Positions 45,281-57,222 are shown, counted from the stretch's first letter. The stretch: 64,000 nt of DNA from Bordetella sp. 02P26C-1 (GCF_009763255.1 NZ_WSJB01000025.1:1-64000); one strand, 5' to 3'. The notes: generated by a model not told the origin, from the letters alone. Made by a program: numbers and translations.

Positions 45281-47072
45281 CCTGCCGCATCTGCCCGGCG
45301 TCTATCGACATTTAGACGCCGAGGGTGTGGTGATGTATGTAGGCAAGGCGCGTGATCTGAAAAGGCGCGTCTCCTCGTACTTTCAGAAGAACCTGACCAG
45401 CCCGCGCATCGCGCAGATGGTTTCCAAGGTTGCGCGCGTCGAGGTCACGGTGACCCGGTCAGAGGCCGAAGCGCTGCTCTTGGAAAACAATCTGATCAAG
45501 AGCCTGCGTCCGCGATACAACATCCTGTTTCGCGACGACAAGTCGTATCCTTATTTGATGCTTTCCGGGCACGAGTGGCCGCGCGTGGCGTATTACCGGG
45601 GTTCGACGAATAAGCGTGGGCAGTTTTTCGGCCCCTTCCCGAATGCGTGGGCGGTGCGCGAGACGATTCAGATTCTGCAAAAGGTTTTTCGCCTGCGCAG
45701 TTGCGAGGATACGGTGTTCGCCAACCGTTCGCGGCCGTGCTTGCTGAACCAGATCGGACGCTGTTCGGCTCCGTGTGTGGAGGCGATTTCAAAAGAGGCC
45801 TACGCAAGCGATGTGAACCGCGCGGCACGCTTCTTGAACGGCGAGGCGCGCGAAGTCATGGGCGAGATCGAGCAGCGCATGCTGCAAGCCTCAACGGAGC
45901 TGAGGTTCGAAGAAGCCGCCGCGCTGCGCGATCAAATGGGATCGCTGGCGCGCGTGTTGCATCAGCAGACCATGGAAGACGTGGGTGGCGAGGACACCGA
46001 TGTGATCGTCGTCGCGTCGGCGGGCGGCAAGGTCTGCGTGAATCTGGCCATGGTGCGGGCCGGACGTCATCTGGGGGACAAGCCGTTTTTCCCGGTGCAT
46101 GTCGATGGTCAGGATGCACCACAGGTGCTGGAGGCGTTCATCGCGCAGCACTACACCGATAGCCCGATGCCGCCTGTGCTGGTCTGTTCGCATGCGTTGC
46201 CCGATAGCGATCTGATGGCGCTATTGGCCGAGCAGAACCAGGCTCGTCCCGCTCGCGTGCTGACGCGCCCGCATGGCGTGCGTCGGTCATGGCTGGAGCA
46301 GGCCACCAAGAATGCGGAAATGGCGCTAGCGCGGGCGCTGACTGAATCAGGCGCGCGTGCCGCGCGCACGCTGGCGTTGGCCGAGGCGTTGGATCTGGAT
46401 AGCGACGAGACCGCGCTCGATGAATTGCGCATCGAATGTTTCGATATCAGCCATACCGCGGGCGAGGCCACGCAGGCCTCGTGCGTGGTCTATCTGCATC
46501 ATGACATGCAGCCGTCGCTCTACCGCCGGTACAACATCGCGGGCATTACGCCGGGCGATGATTACGCGGCGATGCGCCAGGTGCTCACGCGCCGGTTCGG
46601 CAAGGTTGCCGATGGCGAGGCCCCGATGCCAGGGTTGGTATTGATCGATGGCGGCAAAGGCCAGGTAGAGGTCGCGCGGCAAGTGTTTGCCGAGCTGGGT
46701 TTGGATATCCAGACCCTGGTGGGCGTCGCCAAAGGCGAGGGGCGCAAGGTAGGACTGGAAACGCTGGTCTTCGCGGATGGCCGTCCGCCGGTGGCGCTGG
46801 GCGGAGAGTCCGCTGCCTTGATGCTGATCGCGCAGGTGCGCGACGAAGCACACCGTTTCGCGATCACCGGCATGCGCGCTCGCCGCGCCAAGGCGCGTAA
46901 TGTCTCGCGTCTGGAGGAGATCGAAGGCGTGGGCGCGCGCAGGCGTCAACGTTTGCTCGCCCGCTTTGGCGGGTTTTCCGGGGTGGCTTCGGCCAGTATC
47001 GAAGACCTCGCGTCGGTCGACGGGATCTCGCACGAGCTGGCTGAACGCATCTACGAGGCGCTGCGGGGGTGA
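45243..47072 (+). CDS. uvrC: excinuclease ABC subunit C
   Basis: 609 aa. GIY-YIG nuclease domain at residues ~16-95 ([27 protein letters not shown]), the Cys-rich linker [15 protein letters not shown], a UvrB-interacting UVR motif near 205-240, the RNase H-like nuclease domain with [21 protein letters not shown], and helix-hairpin-helix repeats at the end. It makes both incisions in nucleotide excision repair. The start ATG lies within nagZ, a usual arrangement in this cluster. Confidence 0.95.
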   Translation: MPDDFNLKSFLADLPHLPGVYRHLDAEGVVMYVGKARDLKRRVSSYFQKNLTSPRIAQMVSKVARVEVTVTRSEAEALLLENNLIKSLRPRYNILFRDDKSYPYLMLSGHEWPRVAYYRGSTNKRGQFFGPFPNAWAVRETIQILQKVFRLRSCEDTVFANRSRPCLLNQIGRCSAPCVEAISKEAYASDVNRAARFLNGEAREVMGEIEQRMLQASTELRFEEAAALRDQMGSLARVLHQQTMEDVGGEDTDVIVVASAGGKVCVNLAMVRAGRHLGDKPFFPVHVDGQDAPQVLEAFIAQHYTDSPMPPVLVCSHALPDSDLMALLAEQNQARPARVLTRPHGVRRSWLEQATKNAEMALARALTESGARAARTLALAEALDLDSDETALDELRIECFDISHTAGEATQASCVVYLHHDMQPSLYRRYNIAGITPGDDYAAMRQVLTRRFGKVADGEAPMPGLVLIDGGKGQVEVARQVFAELGLDIQTLVGVAKGEGRKVGLETLVFADGRPPVALGGESAALMLIAQVRDEAHRFAITGMRARRAKARNVSRLEEIEGVGARRRQRLLARFGGFSGVASASIEDLASVDGISHELAERIYEALRG

Positions 47073-47127
47073 CCGCAAGTGTGAGCGTCGCGGGATTAGG
47101 TGGCGTCTCGTATGTGGCGCCGCCAGC

Positions 47128-47145
47128 TCGGCCGCGCACGGCCGA
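47128..47145 (+). repeat. hairpin in the uvrC-pgsA gap
   Basis: TCGGCCG (47128-47134) and CGGCCGA (47139-47145) form a perfect 7-base stem around CGCA in the 148-bp gap. No U-run follows, so it is more likely an RNA-stabilising or pausing hairpin than a terminator. Confidence 0.35.
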
Positions 47146-47220
47146 CATAACCCACGTTGTGCTATTTGATGATGCCCCCGGCGAGAGTTTTTCACGCCGG
47201 TGATGTAGCATACGGACATT

Positions 47221-47793
47221 ATGCCAATCAATGTGCCGATTATCCTGACGTGGCTGCGCATCGCCATGATCCCGCTGGTGGTGGGGCTCTTCTATATCCC
47301 CGCCAGCTGGATGGCTGAGCCGACGAGAGACACCCTGGCCGCTTGCGCCTTTATCCTGGCCGCGCTGACCGACTGGTTTGACGGTTGGCTGGCGCGTCGG
47401 TGGAACCAGACCTCCGCCTTCGGCGCCTTTCTGGATCCCGTGGCGGACAAGCTCATGGTGTGCGCGGCGTTGATCGTATTGCTGGATCTGGGGCGCGTCG
47501 ATGCGTTTATCTCGCTCATCATCATTGGCCGCGAAATCACGATCTCGGCGCTGCGTGAATGGATGGCGAAGATCGGCGCCAGCGCCAGCGTCGCGGTGCA
47601 TCGTTTGGGCAAATTCAAGACGGCTGCTCAGATGGTCGCGATTCCTTGTCTGCTTTACGATCAACCGCTGGCAGGGTTGTCCAGCCGCTGGATGGGCAAT
47701 ATCTTGATCCTGGCCGCTGCGGTGCTGACCGTGTGGTCCATGCTGTATTACCTGCAGCGCGCTTGGCCGGCGATACGCGAGAAATCTCAGTAG
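47221..47793 (+). CDS. pgsA: CDP-diacylglycerol-glycerol-3-phosphate 3-phosphatidyltransferase
   Basis: 190 aa. The CDP-alcohol phosphotransferase motif DGx2ARx8Gx3Dx3D is complete: Asp54-Gly55, Ala58-Arg59, Gly68, Asp72 and Asp76. Four to five membrane helices are expected in the inner membrane. It makes phosphatidylglycerol phosphate, committing CDP-diacylglycerol to anionic phospholipids. Confidence 0.95.
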   Translation: MPINVPIILTWLRIAMIPLVVGLFYIPASWMAEPTRDTLAACAFILAALTDWFDGWLARRWNQTSAFGAFLDPVADKLMVCAALIVLLDLGRVDAFISLIIIGREITISALREWMAKIGASASVAVHRLGKFKTAAQMVAIPCLLYDQPLAGLSSRWMGNILILAAAVLTVWSMLYYLQRAWPAIREKSQ

Positions 47794-47923
47794 TCGCGGT
47801 CACCGGGAGGGGTCGAGAAACCGGGCGAGGGCGCCTTCGCTAACAGCCCGCGACGATCCGATTCTCGACGATGTGCTTGACGTCAGGGCGTGACGCATAA
47901 CGCGCCCGGCGAGGAGATGAGTT

Positions 47924-49225
47924 TTGACAGCTACGCAGTCCGCCGCGCCCGCGGCACCCATGGATTCCCCCGAGTTGCGTCGCCGCGACTGGCTGACGAT
48001 TCTGTTGATCGGTATCGTTCATGCGTCGTCGCATTTCTTTCAGCTGGTGTTGCCCTCGTTGTATGTGTCCTTGGGCGCGGCGTTCAATCTGGACTTTGCC
48101 CGCCTAGGCTTGCTGGTGTCGGTGTTCTACGTCGTCTCTGGTTTCGGACAGGCGTCCTCCGGGTTCATCGTGGATCGCATCGGGGCACGGCCGGTGTTGT
48201 GGTTCGGGCTTGCATGCTTTGTGCTCTCGGGCGTGTTGATTGGCGCGGCTAATGGATATGCGATGTTGTTCGTGGCGGCCGTGATCGGCGGCATAGGCAA
48301 CTCCGTTTTCCACCCGGCTGATTATTCGATCATGAATCATCGCATCAGTCCCGCCCGGCTCGGGCATGCGTTTAGTACGCATGGGCTCACGGGTAATCTG
48401 GGCTGGGCGTTGACACCTGTGTTCATTACCACGATAACCTTGCTGAGCAACTGGCGAGTGGCGGCGTTCAGTGCGGCGGGCTTAGTGGCGCTGGTGTTGC
48501 TGTTGACGCTGATTGGCCGTGATTTGCTCGGTGGCAAATTGCCGGTGCCTTCGGAATCCGAGCGTGAACCCGACGCGCGGCAGACGCCGGCCGCGCCCGC
48601 CCCGGCCGAGGGTGTGTGGGCCACGCTGACGGCTTTGCTCTCCCGGCCCGCGTTGTGGGGCGCGTTCCTGTTTTTTGGATTTTCCTCGATTGCATTGTCG
48701 GCGGTGCAGAACTACACGATCCCGTTGTTGGGAGAGTTGTATGACCTGTCGCGTGTCGTCGCCAGCTCGGCGTTGTCCGGGTATATGGTCGCATCCGCAG
48801 TGGGGATGGCGGCAGGGGGCTTTTTAGTGTCCGCCACGCCACGTACCGAATACACGGTGACCGTGGCCTTGCTGATGGCTGGCGCCACACTGGTGGTGCT
48901 AGCGTTGGGCTTGGTGCCTCCGGGCTGGGCGGCTTTGGTTGTGGGCCTGGCTGGGTTCTGCTCCGGCGTTGCCGCGCCCTCGCGCGATATGCTGGTGCGG
49001 CGCGTGACGCCCAAGGGGGCGACGGGGTCCGTCTATGGCCTGGTGTACTCCGGCATGGATGTGGGCTCGGCGTTAGGGCCGTTGAGCTTTGGCATTTTGC
49101 TGGATGCCGGGATGAATCACGGTCCCTGGATCGGCGCGGGGGCAGCGTTCGCGCTCGCGGCCGTGCTCGCGCAGTGGATCGCAGTGCAGGCGCGCAAGAC
49201 GACGCGCCCGTTGGCGGTGGCCTGA
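47924..49225 (+). CDS. MFS transporter, fosmidomycin-resistance (Fsr)-like
   Basis: 433 aa from a TTG at 47924, chosen because GAGGAG lies seven bases upstream; the next in-frame ATG is at 47960. About twelve hydrophobic segments. The Fsr-like features are the HASSHFFQLVLPSLYVSLG first helix and GIGNSVFHPADYSIMNHRI with HGLTGNLGWALTP after helix 4. A Pro/Glu-rich central loop lies at about residues 205-228. Substrate unknown. It converges on queF, with 17 bp between the stops. Confidence 0.8.
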   Translation: MTATQSAAPAAPMDSPELRRRDWLTILLIGIVHASSHFFQLVLPSLYVSLGAAFNLDFARLGLLVSVFYVVSGFGQASSGFIVDRIGARPVLWFGLACFVLSGVLIGAANGYAMLFVAAVIGGIGNSVFHPADYSIMNHRISPARLGHAFSTHGLTGNLGWALTPVFITTITLLSNWRVAAFSAAGLVALVLLLTLIGRDLLGGKLPVPSESEREPDARQTPAAPAPAEGVWATLTALLSRPALWGAFLFFGFSSIALSAVQNYTIPLLGELYDLSRVVASSALSGYMVASAVGMAAGGFLVSATPRTEYTVTVALLMAGATLVVLALGLVPPGWAALVVGLAGFCSGVAAPSRDMLVRRVTPKGATGSVYGLVYSGMDVGSALGPLSFGILLDAGMNHGPWIGAGAAFALAAVLAQWIAVQARKTTRPLAVA

Positions 49226-49242
49226 GCGCGGCCGGGCGATGT

Positions 49243-50064
49243 TTATTGCCTCGCGGTACGTATATCCAGCGGCATCGTTGCGTCGGTATTGCTACGCCAC
49301 GGGTTGATGTCCAGGCCGCCGCGACGGGTGTAGCGCGCATATACGGTCAGCTGTTCCGGCTGGCAGGCGGCCATGATGTCGGTGTAGATGCGTTCCACGC
49401 AATGCTCGTGGAATTCCGCATGGTCTCGGAACGACACGATATAGCGCAGCAGCGCCGCGCGGTCGATGGGGCGGCCACGATACCGGATTTGCACGCTCGC
49501 CCAATCGGGCTGGCCGGTGACCGGGCAGTTCGATTTCAAGAGGCGCGAAGCCAAGGTTTCCGTTACTACGTCGCCAGACTGGCATCGCAGCAGGCTGGCG
49601 TCTGGCATATAGGCGGTGACCTCGACATCGAGCTCATCGATATCGTCTCCCTCCAGCTCGTCGATCCGCTGGCGCGCGAAATCGGCGGGCAGAATCAGGT
49701 GCACGCCGACGTTGCCCCCGGCAGCGGCGGACAGATCGCGCACCAGATGATTGCGCAGCTCGTCGGCGCCCGCCAGTCGTGTTTGGTTGAAGGAGTTCAG
49801 ATAAAGCTTGAACGACTTCGACTCGATGATGTTGGGACTGTCGGCCGGAATCGTGAAGGTCGCCATGGCGACTTCGGGCTTGCCCTTGGCATTGAGCCAG
49901 GACAGTTCATACGCGTTCCAGATGTCGACGCCGCGAAACGGAAGCTCGCCCGTCAATCCGAGCCCGGCCCGGTTGTGCGCTCGCGCGATGGGAAAGAGTA
50001 GCCCCGCATCGTATTGGGAGGGATAGGCAACGTGTTGGCCCAAAGGCGCGTTGGTCAAAGACAT
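49243..50064 (-). CDS. queF: NADPH-dependent 7-cyano-7-deazaguanine reductase (preQ0 reductase)
   Basis: 273 aa from the ATG at 50064 ([19 protein letters not shown]), the length of the long bimodular QueF. The substrate-binding [15 protein letters not shown] block and the catalytic Cys180 ([18 protein letters not shown]) are present. It reduces the nitrile of preQ0 to the aminomethyl group of preQ1 for queuosine in tRNA. I see no preQ1 riboswitch in front. It is divergent from aceA. Confidence 0.95.
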   Translation of the reverse strand: MSLTNAPLGQHVAYPSQYDAGLLFPIARAHNRAGLGLTGELPFRGVDIWNAYELSWLNAKGKPEVAMATFTIPADSPNIIESKSFKLYLNSFNQTRLAGADELRNHLVRDLSAAAGGNVGVHLILPADFARQRIDELEGDDIDELDVEVTAYMPDASLLRCQSGDVVTETLASRLLKSNCPVTGQPDWASVQIRYRGRPIDRAALLRYIVSFRDHAEFHEHCVERIYTDIMAACQPEQLTVYARYTRRGGLDINPWRSNTDATMPLDIRTARQ

Positions 50065-50409
50065 AATCGGCACGATCGAAAAACAAGCATTGAAGCCTGC
50101 ATTGTAGGCCGAGGCGCAGCGCGTATTTTTTGAATGATGAAATTCGATTCTCGCCATATGGAAGACGATGCTGCAAAGCAGCGTGAGTCTATTTCACGGC
50201 GTGCTAGTACCGCGCCATAATGCGAAACTAGGCTCGTAAGTCATTGAACTAGAAAGAAAATAATTTATTGATGTCTACGGTCGTTGATTGACCTTGCTCT
50301 GCAGCATAACTCTAGACTTTAAGCCATCCAGACACGGCAAACGGCACACGCCGCAGCGCCTTCGGTCACCGGCTTTCCCAACGTTGTTATGTCTATTCAG
50401 GAGCATGTC
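50065..50409. other. gene-free divergent region between queF and aceA
   Basis: About 345 bp with no gene. A/T-rich around 50245-50275. Possible aceA promoter elements are TTCACG with CATAAT 17 bases later (50193-50221) and TTGACC at about 50286-50291, neither fully convincing. The long distance fits a regulated isocitrate lyase promoter, but no clear operator palindrome is visible. Confidence 0.5.
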
Positions 50410-51732
<1,323 letters not shown>

Positions 51733-51786
51733 TGGCTGCCGGGCTTTAAGGTTTTTTTGTCGTAGTTAGCTGTAGTAGGGTGATTT

Positions 51787-51817
51787 AGGGATGCCTCATG
51801 GGCATCCCTCTTTTTTT
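51787..51817 (+). terminator. aceA terminator
   Basis: AGGGATGCC (51787-51795) and GGCATCCCT (51801-51809) pair perfectly around TCATG, followed by C and seven T. It lies 54 bp behind the aceA stop. Confidence 0.92.
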
Positions 51818-51898
51818 AGGCGGTCGGCAGGGTTGCCAGCACGATTCAACACCACCCCGTAGAATGATCCGGTCTATCGCTTAATCGTTGAGGCTTGC

Positions 51899-52819
51899 GT
51901 GTCACCGATCATCTCTGTGCAAGACCTGTCCAAGACTTATGCCTCCGGGCATCAGGCGCTGAAACACATTAATCTGGAAATACGCCGGGGCGAAATATTT
52001 GCCTTGCTGGGGCCGAATGGCGCGGGCAAGACGACGTTGATCAGCATTCTGTGCGGCATCGTGAATCCAGGCGAGGGCCGCGTTCACGCCGATGGCTATG
52101 ACATCGTGACGCAATTCCGCGAGGCGCGTTCTCGTATCGGGCTCGTGCCGCAGGAGATTTCGACGGATGCGTTCGAGACGGTGTGGAATACGGTGACCTT
52201 TAGCCGTGGCCTGTTCGGCAAGCCCGCGAATCCCGCCTATATCGAAAAAATCCTGCGCGACCTGTCGTTGTGGGAAAAGAAGGACAGCCGCATCATGGCG
52301 CTGTCCGGCGGCATGAAGCGGCGCGTGATGATCGCCAAGGCGCTCTCGCATGAGCCGGACATCCTGTTTCTCGATGAGCCTACCGCCGGTGTGGATGTGG
52401 AATTGCGCCGGGGCATGTGGGATATGGTGCGGCAGTTGCGCGCCCGTGGCGTCACCATCATCCTGACCACGCACTATATCGAGGAAGCGCAGGAGATGGC
52501 CGACCGCGTGGGCGTGATCCGCAAGGGCGAAATCATCCTGGTCGAGGAAACCGAAGCGCTTATGAAAAAACTGGGCAAGCGCGAACTGACCTTGACGCTA
52601 AAGACGCCGTTGAGCGAGGTGCCCGCGTTGCTCTTGCCCTATGGTCTGCAACTGGCCCAGGACGGTTATCAACTCGTCTACACCTACGATAACCAGGAGG
52701 GCGGTGGCGAGATTGCCCGGCTCTTGCGTCAACTGGACGAATCGGGGATCGAGTTCACCGATTTGCGCTCAAAAGAAAGTTCACTCGAAGACATCTTCGT
52801 TAGCCTGGTGAGTGCCTGA
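51899..52819 (+). CDS. ABC transporter ATPase, YadG-like
   Basis: 306 aa from a GTG. Walker [10 protein letters not shown] (38-46), signature ALSGGMKRR and Walker [13 protein letters not shown] are intact. Residues ~225-306 form the C-terminal extension typical of DrrA/YadG-type export ATPases. The permease gene follows with a 1-bp gap. The pair is an ABC-2-type exporter of unknown substrate. Confidence 0.88.
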   Translation: MSPIISVQDLSKTYASGHQALKHINLEIRRGEIFALLGPNGAGKTTLISILCGIVNPGEGRVHADGYDIVTQFREARSRIGLVPQEISTDAFETVWNTVTFSRGLFGKPANPAYIEKILRDLSLWEKKDSRIMALSGGMKRRVMIAKALSHEPDILFLDEPTAGVDVELRRGMWDMVRQLRARGVTIILTTHYIEEAQEMADRVGVIRKGEIILVEETEALMKKLGKRELTLTLKTPLSEVPALLLPYGLQLAQDGYQLVYTYDNQEGGGEIARLLRQLDESGIEFTDLRSKESSLEDIFVSLVSA

Positions 52820-52820
52820 T

Positions 52821-53582
52821 ATGAATTTCTATGCGATTCGCGCCATCTATTTGTTCGAAATGGCCCGTGCCCGTCGCACGCTCATGCAAAGCGTGGCCTC
52901 GCCTGTCGTCTCGACGGCCTTGTACTTCGTGGTGTTTGGTTCGGCCATCGGCTCGCACATGGTGCAAATCGAGGGCGTGAGCTATGGCGCCTTTATTGTG
53001 CCGGGCATGATCATGCTGTCGCTGCTCACGCAAAGCGTGGCAAACGCGTCGTTCGGCATCTATATGCCCAGGTTCAGCGGCACGATCTATGAGATTCATT
53101 CGGCGCCTATCTCTTATATCGAGATCGTCACGGGGTATGTGGGCGCGGCGGCGAGCAAGTCGGTGATACTCGGGCTGATCACGCTGGCGGTGGCGCGCTT
53201 GTTCGTGGATTTCGAGATCCTGCATCCGTTCTGGATGATAGGCTTTCTGGTGCTGACTTCTGTGACGTTCAGTTTGTTTGGCTTCATCATCGGCGTGTGG
53301 GCCGATGGCTTTGAGAAACTGCAAATCATTCCCTTGATGATCATCACGCCGCTGACGTTCTTGGGCGGTACGTTTTATTCCATCGAGATGTTGCCGCCAT
53401 TCTGGCAAACCGCGACCTTGTTTAACCCGGTGGTGTATCTGGTCAGCGGGTTCAGGTGGAGTTTCTATGGCGTCTCGGATGTCAGTGTCGCGATCAGTCT
53501 GGGGATGACGCTGGCGTTCTTGGTCGTGTGTCTGATCGCGGTGCGTTGGATCTTCAAGACGGGATATCGGTTAAAGACCTGA
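52821..53582 (+). CDS. ABC-2 type transporter permease, YadH-like
   Basis: 253 aa from the ATG at 52821. Six hydrophobic segments; the family blocks [37 protein letters not shown] and [37 protein letters not shown] (ABC-2 signature). It forms the membrane part with the YadG-like ATPase. A perfect hairpin follows 3 bp after its stop. Confidence 0.88.
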   Translation: MNFYAIRAIYLFEMARARRTLMQSVASPVVSTALYFVVFGSAIGSHMVQIEGVSYGAFIVPGMIMLSLLTQSVANASFGIYMPRFSGTIYEIHSAPISYIEIVTGYVGAAASKSVILGLITLAVARLFVDFEILHPFWMIGFLVLTSVTFSLFGFIIGVWADGFEKLQIIPLMIITPLTFLGGTFYSIEMLPPFWQTATLFNPVVYLVSGFRWSFYGVSDVSVAISLGMTLAFLVVCLIAVRWIFKTGYRLKT

Positions 53583-53585
53583 TCG

Positions 53586-53610
53586 CGGACGATCTCGCAG
53601 AGATCGTCCG
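53586..53610. terminator. bidirectional hairpin between convergent genes
   Basis: CGGACGATCTC (53586-53596) and GAGATCGTCCG (53600-53610) are perfect 11-base arms around GCA, immediately behind the permease stop and 27 bp from the end of the convergent aldo/keto reductase gene. No long U-run is seen on either strand. Confidence 0.6.
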
Positions 53611-53636
53611 TTGAAGCCGAATGCGGGCAAATCAGA

Positions 53637-54683
53637 TCAGGGCGCCGGATTTGGATGCTTTTTGTGGATGGCGTTCACGGCCTGCACGAGTTCATCCGAC
53701 AGCGTCACGTCCACGGTGTCGATGTCTTCCTTCAATTGCGCAAGCGTCGTGGCGCCGATGAGGTTACTGGCAACGAAGCGCTGTTGATTGACCCAAGCCA
53801 GCGCCAACTGAGTGGGCGACAAACCGTGGTCGCGCGCGAGCTGCACGTATTGCTTGGTAGCGGCTTGCGCTTGCGGGTTGCTATAGCGATCGAAGCGCGT
53901 AAACAGTGTGAGCCGGGCGCCTTCAGGCCGCGCGCCATTCAAATACTTGCCGGACAACACACCCATGGCGAGCGGCGAATAGGCCAGCAAGCTGACTTGT
54001 TCACGATGACTGAATTCCGACAAGCCAGCCTCGTAGGTGCGATTGAGCAGGCTGTAGGGATTCTGGATCGTCGCGATGCGCGGCAGGCCCTTGATCTCGG
54101 CATATTTCAGGAACTGCGCGACACCCCACGGCGTTTCGTTGGACACACCGATGTGACGCACTTTGCCCGCGCGCACGAAGTCTTGCAGGACTTCCAGCGT
54201 GTCTTCGATGGGCACGGTGTAGTCATCATCGATCCATTTGTAATCAGCCCCGAATGTCGCCGTGGTGCGATCGGGCCAGTGCAGCTGATACAGATCCAGA
54301 TAGTCCGTTTGCAGGCGCTTGAGGCTCGCGTCCAGCGCGGCGGTGAGGTTCTTGCGATCCAGGAAGGTCTTGCCATCGCGGATATGGCCGGGGCGCTTCG
54401 GATCGCGCGCGGGGCCCGCTACCTTGCTGGCCAGGACGATCTCTTGACGGCGACCGGTCTTGGCAAGCCACGTGCCGATATACGATTCGGTGCGTCCTTG
54501 CGTTTCCGCTTTGGGCGGCACGGGGTACATTTCGGCGGTGTCGACCAGATTCACGCCACGAGACAGGGCATAATCCAGCTGTTCATGGGCCTCGGCTTCG
54601 CTGTTCTGCTCGCCCCAGGTCATGGTGCCCAGTCCGATCAAACTGACCTCGATATCGGTGTGACCAAGTTTGCGTGTTTTCAA
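53637..54683 (-). CDS. NADP(H)-dependent aldo/keto reductase, Tas type
   Basis: 348 aa from a TTG at 54683, seven bases behind an AGGAG; a TTG 15 bp upstream is also in frame. The protein matches E. coli Tas over its length: LIGLGTMTWGEQNSEAEAHEQLDYALSRGVNLVDTAEMYPVPP (catalytic Asp and Tyr), YLDLYQLHWPDR and the C-terminal NADP-binding NLIGATTLAQLKEDID. Physiological substrate unknown. It is divergent from the glutamine amidotransferase gene. Confidence 0.88.
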   Translation of the reverse strand: MKTRKLGHTDIEVSLIGLGTMTWGEQNSEAEAHEQLDYALSRGVNLVDTAEMYPVPPKAETQGRTESYIGTWLAKTGRRQEIVLASKVAGPARDPKRPGHIRDGKTFLDRKNLTAALDASLKRLQTDYLDLYQLHWPDRTTATFGADYKWIDDDYTVPIEDTLEVLQDFVRAGKVRHIGVSNETPWGVAQFLKYAEIKGLPRIATIQNPYSLLNRTYEAGLSEFSHREQVSLLAYSPLAMGVLSGKYLNGARPEGARLTLFTRFDRYSNPQAQAATKQYVQLARDHGLSPTQLALAWVNQQRFVASNLIGATTLAQLKEDIDTVDVTLSDELVQAVNAIHKKHPNPAP

Positions 54684-54890
54684 GAGTCGCTCCTGCAAGG
54701 AAGGTAAGCTAGCGATCTTACTGCGACTGGCTCCATTGGGGAGCGAAATGCACGCAGCTGCTCGAATAAGGGAAAGCCCCCGGGCATGGGCGAGGAACTT
54801 GGGCCACCCGTTCGAACACTAAATTGCTTATTTCGCGGGGTGGTCGCCACGTTTCGACAACCCGCCTACTGATTCGCAGGAGCTAAGCCT

Positions 54891-55727
54891 ATGTGTCGTT
54901 GGATGGCCTATTCAGGCAACCCCATGCAGTTGGATACGGTGATCTTCAAGGCCCAGCATTCGCTGATCGATCAAAGCCTGCACTCCCGTCTTGGAGCAAC
55001 GACGACCAACGGCGATGGGTTTGGCGTCGGCTGGTATGGTCCCGATCCTGACGAGGCGCCGTTTCGCTATCGCAGTATCCATCCCGCGTGGAACGATCGC
55101 AATCTGCGCGAGGCCGCACGGGCGATTCGTGCTTCGATGTTTGTGGCGCATATCCGTGCGGCGACCGATACGCCCGCACAGGAAACGAACTGTCATCCCT
55201 TCCGGCACGAGAACTGGCTGTTCGTGCACAACGGCTTGATTCGGGAATATCCGCTGTTGCGGCGCGAACTATTGATGCAGGTGGATCCGCGTTATTTCTT
55301 GTCGCTCGAGGGCTCCACGGATTCGGAGGTGATGTTCCTGCTGGCCCTCACGTTTGGCTTGAATCAGGACCCTTTGCCCGCGTTTGAAAAAATGGCGGCA
55401 ACGGTTGAGGACGCGGGCCGGCGTCATGGCGTGGAGTTTCCGCTGAACATGACCATCTGCGCCCAGGATGGAGAACGCATGATCGCGGTGCGATATTCCA
55501 GCGAACGCAGTTCCCGCACGCTGTTTCACAACGATGATGTACGGCATCTGAAACAACTCTATCCTGACGAGCCGCGTATCGCCGCGTTGGGGGACGATAG
55601 TTATATGCTGCTATCCGAGCCGCTGAGCGAACTCCCGGGCGTTTGGCAAGAGGTGCCCGAGGCTACTGCGGTCATCGCGCATAGAGGCGATGTGCGGTAC
55701 TTTCCTTTTGTACCGGGCGGCTTGTAG
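54891..55727 (+). CDS. class II glutamine amidotransferase (YafJ-like)
   Basis: 278 aa. The nucleophile is Cys2 (MCRWMAYSG), exposed by removal of Met1. N-terminal nucleophile-fold blocks follow: GDGFGVGWYG, FVAHIRAAT, QETNCHPFRHENWLFVHNGLI and GSTDSEVMF. It should release ammonia from glutamine or cleave a gamma-glutamyl amide; family members include EgtC of ergothioneine synthesis, but no egt genes are near. A GGAG precedes the ATG. The 207 bp before it contain nothing notable. Confidence 0.85.
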   Translation: MCRWMAYSGNPMQLDTVIFKAQHSLIDQSLHSRLGATTTNGDGFGVGWYGPDPDEAPFRYRSIHPAWNDRNLREAARAIRASMFVAHIRAATDTPAQETNCHPFRHENWLFVHNGLIREYPLLRRELLMQVDPRYFLSLEGSTDSEVMFLLALTFGLNQDPLPAFEKMAATVEDAGRRHGVEFPLNMTICAQDGERMIAVRYSSERSSRTLFHNDDVRHLKQLYPDEPRIAALGDDSYMLLSEPLSELPGVWQEVPEATAVIAHRGDVRYFPFVPGGL

Positions 55728-55823
55728 TCTGCAGGGGGTAGCTGTTTTCCGCTGGGCGTGGATCTGTCGGCTGCCGAGCGGCGTTGGTTCAAGGTATGTG
55801 TACTTCTAACGGGAGGAATGACT

Positions 55824-56126
55824 ATGTTCGTAGTGGTGGTGCAGTTTGAAGTAAAGCCTGGCCATGCGCAGGACTTTTTATCTGCGCTAAAGGAGAATGC
55901 GCGCCTGTCCGTCGAGGGGGAACCCGGCTGCCGGCAGTTTGATGTCTGCACGACGCCGGGTAAGCCCGAATCCATCTTCTTGTACGAGGTCTACGACAGC
56001 GAGGACGCGTTCAAAGCGCATTTGGCGACGGAACACTTCTTGCATTTCGACCGCGAGACCGCGAGCTGGGTGGCGAGCAAAGAGGTCAAAACCCTGTCCC
56101 GGGTCTTTCCCTCCGTGAGCGCGTAG
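55824..56126 (+). CDS. antibiotic biosynthesis monooxygenase (ABM) domain protein
   Basis: 100 aa from the ATG at 55824, seven bases after GGGAGG; an ATG at 55818 is too close to the Shine-Dalgarno. The dimeric ferredoxin-like ABM fold is clear: VVVVQFEVKPGHAQDFLSAL, EPGCRQFDVC, IFLYEVYDSEDAFKAHLATEHFLHF. Relatives include LsrG and YgiN-type quinol monooxygenases. The role here is unknown. It converges on the Bug gene at 56135. Confidence 0.82.
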   Translation: MFVVVVQFEVKPGHAQDFLSALKENARLSVEGEPGCRQFDVCTTPGKPESIFLYEVYDSEDAFKAHLATEHFLHFDRETASWVASKEVKTLSRVFPSVSA

Positions 56127-56134
56127 ACGCTGTC

Positions 56135-57124
56135 TTAATCGACGCTGGCGCCTGACTTTTTCACCACCTCGGCCCAGCGCGGAATCTCGCTGGCCATCAG
56201 GTCGCGCAGCTGCTCGGGCGTACTGCCCACCAGCTCCATGCCCATGGTTTTACCGAGCTTCTCTTGCACATCCGGATCCTTCAGGATCTGCGCGATTTCT
56301 TGGGAAAGGCGGTCAACGATGGGCTTGGGCGTGCCTTTGGGTGTGTACACGGCCTGCCAGGATGCCATCTGGAATCCCTTTACGCCGGCTTCTTCCATGG
56401 TGGGCGTATCGGGCGCGAGCGCGATGCGATTGGGTGTGGTGACGGCGATCAGTTTGAGTTTGCCGTTTTGCAATAGCGGCAGGGCGGCCGTCATTTGATC
56501 GAACATGAAGGTCACCGCACCCGATGACACATCGACCATGGCGGGCGGTGTGCCCTTGTAGGGCACGTGCGTGAGAGGCACGCCTATGGTGTCGGCGAAG
56601 AGCTCTCCGGCCAGATGGGTCGAGGTCCCCTGGCCCGAGGATGCAAAGGTGCGCTTGCTCGGATCGCGCTTGAGGACTTCAATCAGCTCGGCGACGTTAT
56701 TGACCCCGAGATTGGGATCGACGAGCAGGACGTTGGGCAAGGTCGCGATCAACGAAACCGGTTCGAAATCGTTGATCGGGTCGTAGCGCAGGTTCTTGTA
56801 CAGACTGGCGTTGATCGCGTGTGTGCTGATCGTCCCGCCAAACAAGGTGTAGCCATCCGCGGGCGCTTTGGCTACATAGGTCGCGCCGATGCCGCCAGCC
56901 GCGCCGGGCTTGTTTTCTACGACCACGTTTTGCTTGAGGCGCTCGCTGAGCTTTTGGGCGAGCGTGCGGCCGACGACGTCGGTGGAGCCGCCTACGGTGA
57001 AGGGCACCACATAGGTGATGGGCTTTTCAGTCGGCCACTCGGCGGCTTGCGCTGACAGGCCACAAGCGCTGAACGTGACGGCAAGCAATGCCGCCAGCAG
57101 ATGGCGGCGTTGGGATGAACGCAT
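56135..57124 (-). CDS. Bug/TctC-family periplasmic solute receptor, sugar-acid locus
   Basis: 329 aa from the ATG at 57124, with GGAGA upstream. Sec signal to about residue 27 (SAQAAEW). Bug blocks: PITYVVPFTVGGSTDVVGRTLAQKL, VENKPGAAGGIGATYVA, RTFASSGQGTSTHLAGELF, HVPYKGTPPAM. It is the third gene of the dehydratase-RraA-Bug operon, so an aldonic acid such as arabinonate is a plausible ligand (inference); known Bug ligands are mostly carboxylates. No TctAB genes adjoin. Confidence 0.87.
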   Translation of the reverse strand: MRSSQRRHLLAALLAVTFSACGLSAQAAEWPTEKPITYVVPFTVGGSTDVVGRTLAQKLSERLKQNVVVENKPGAAGGIGATYVAKAPADGYTLFGGTISTHAINASLYKNLRYDPINDFEPVSLIATLPNVLLVDPNLGVNNVAELIEVLKRDPSKRTFASSGQGTSTHLAGELFADTIGVPLTHVPYKGTPPAMVDVSSGAVTFMFDQMTAALPLLQNGKLKLIAVTTPNRIALAPDTPTMEEAGVKGFQMASWQAVYTPKGTPKPIVDRLSQEIAQILKDPDVQEKLGKTMGMELVGSTPEQLRDLMASEIPRWAEVVKKSGASVD

Positions 57125-57222
57125 TGTGGTCTCCGTGATTTTTATTGGATAGTGTGCGGCGCGCGAGCGATGCGCGCGCCGTTGGACGCTGCGCGGCGAC
57201 GCACCGCGCAGCAGGCCTAACA

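Noticed and set aside
49243..50389. preQ1 riboswitch upstream of queF
   Set aside because: I searched by eye for the short H-type pseudoknot pattern and found none in the 120 bases before the start.
50389..50409. ATG at 50389 as the aceA start
   Set aside because: It would place the AGGAG inside the coding region; the ATG at 50410 has correct spacing and gives the normal isocitrate lyase N-terminus.
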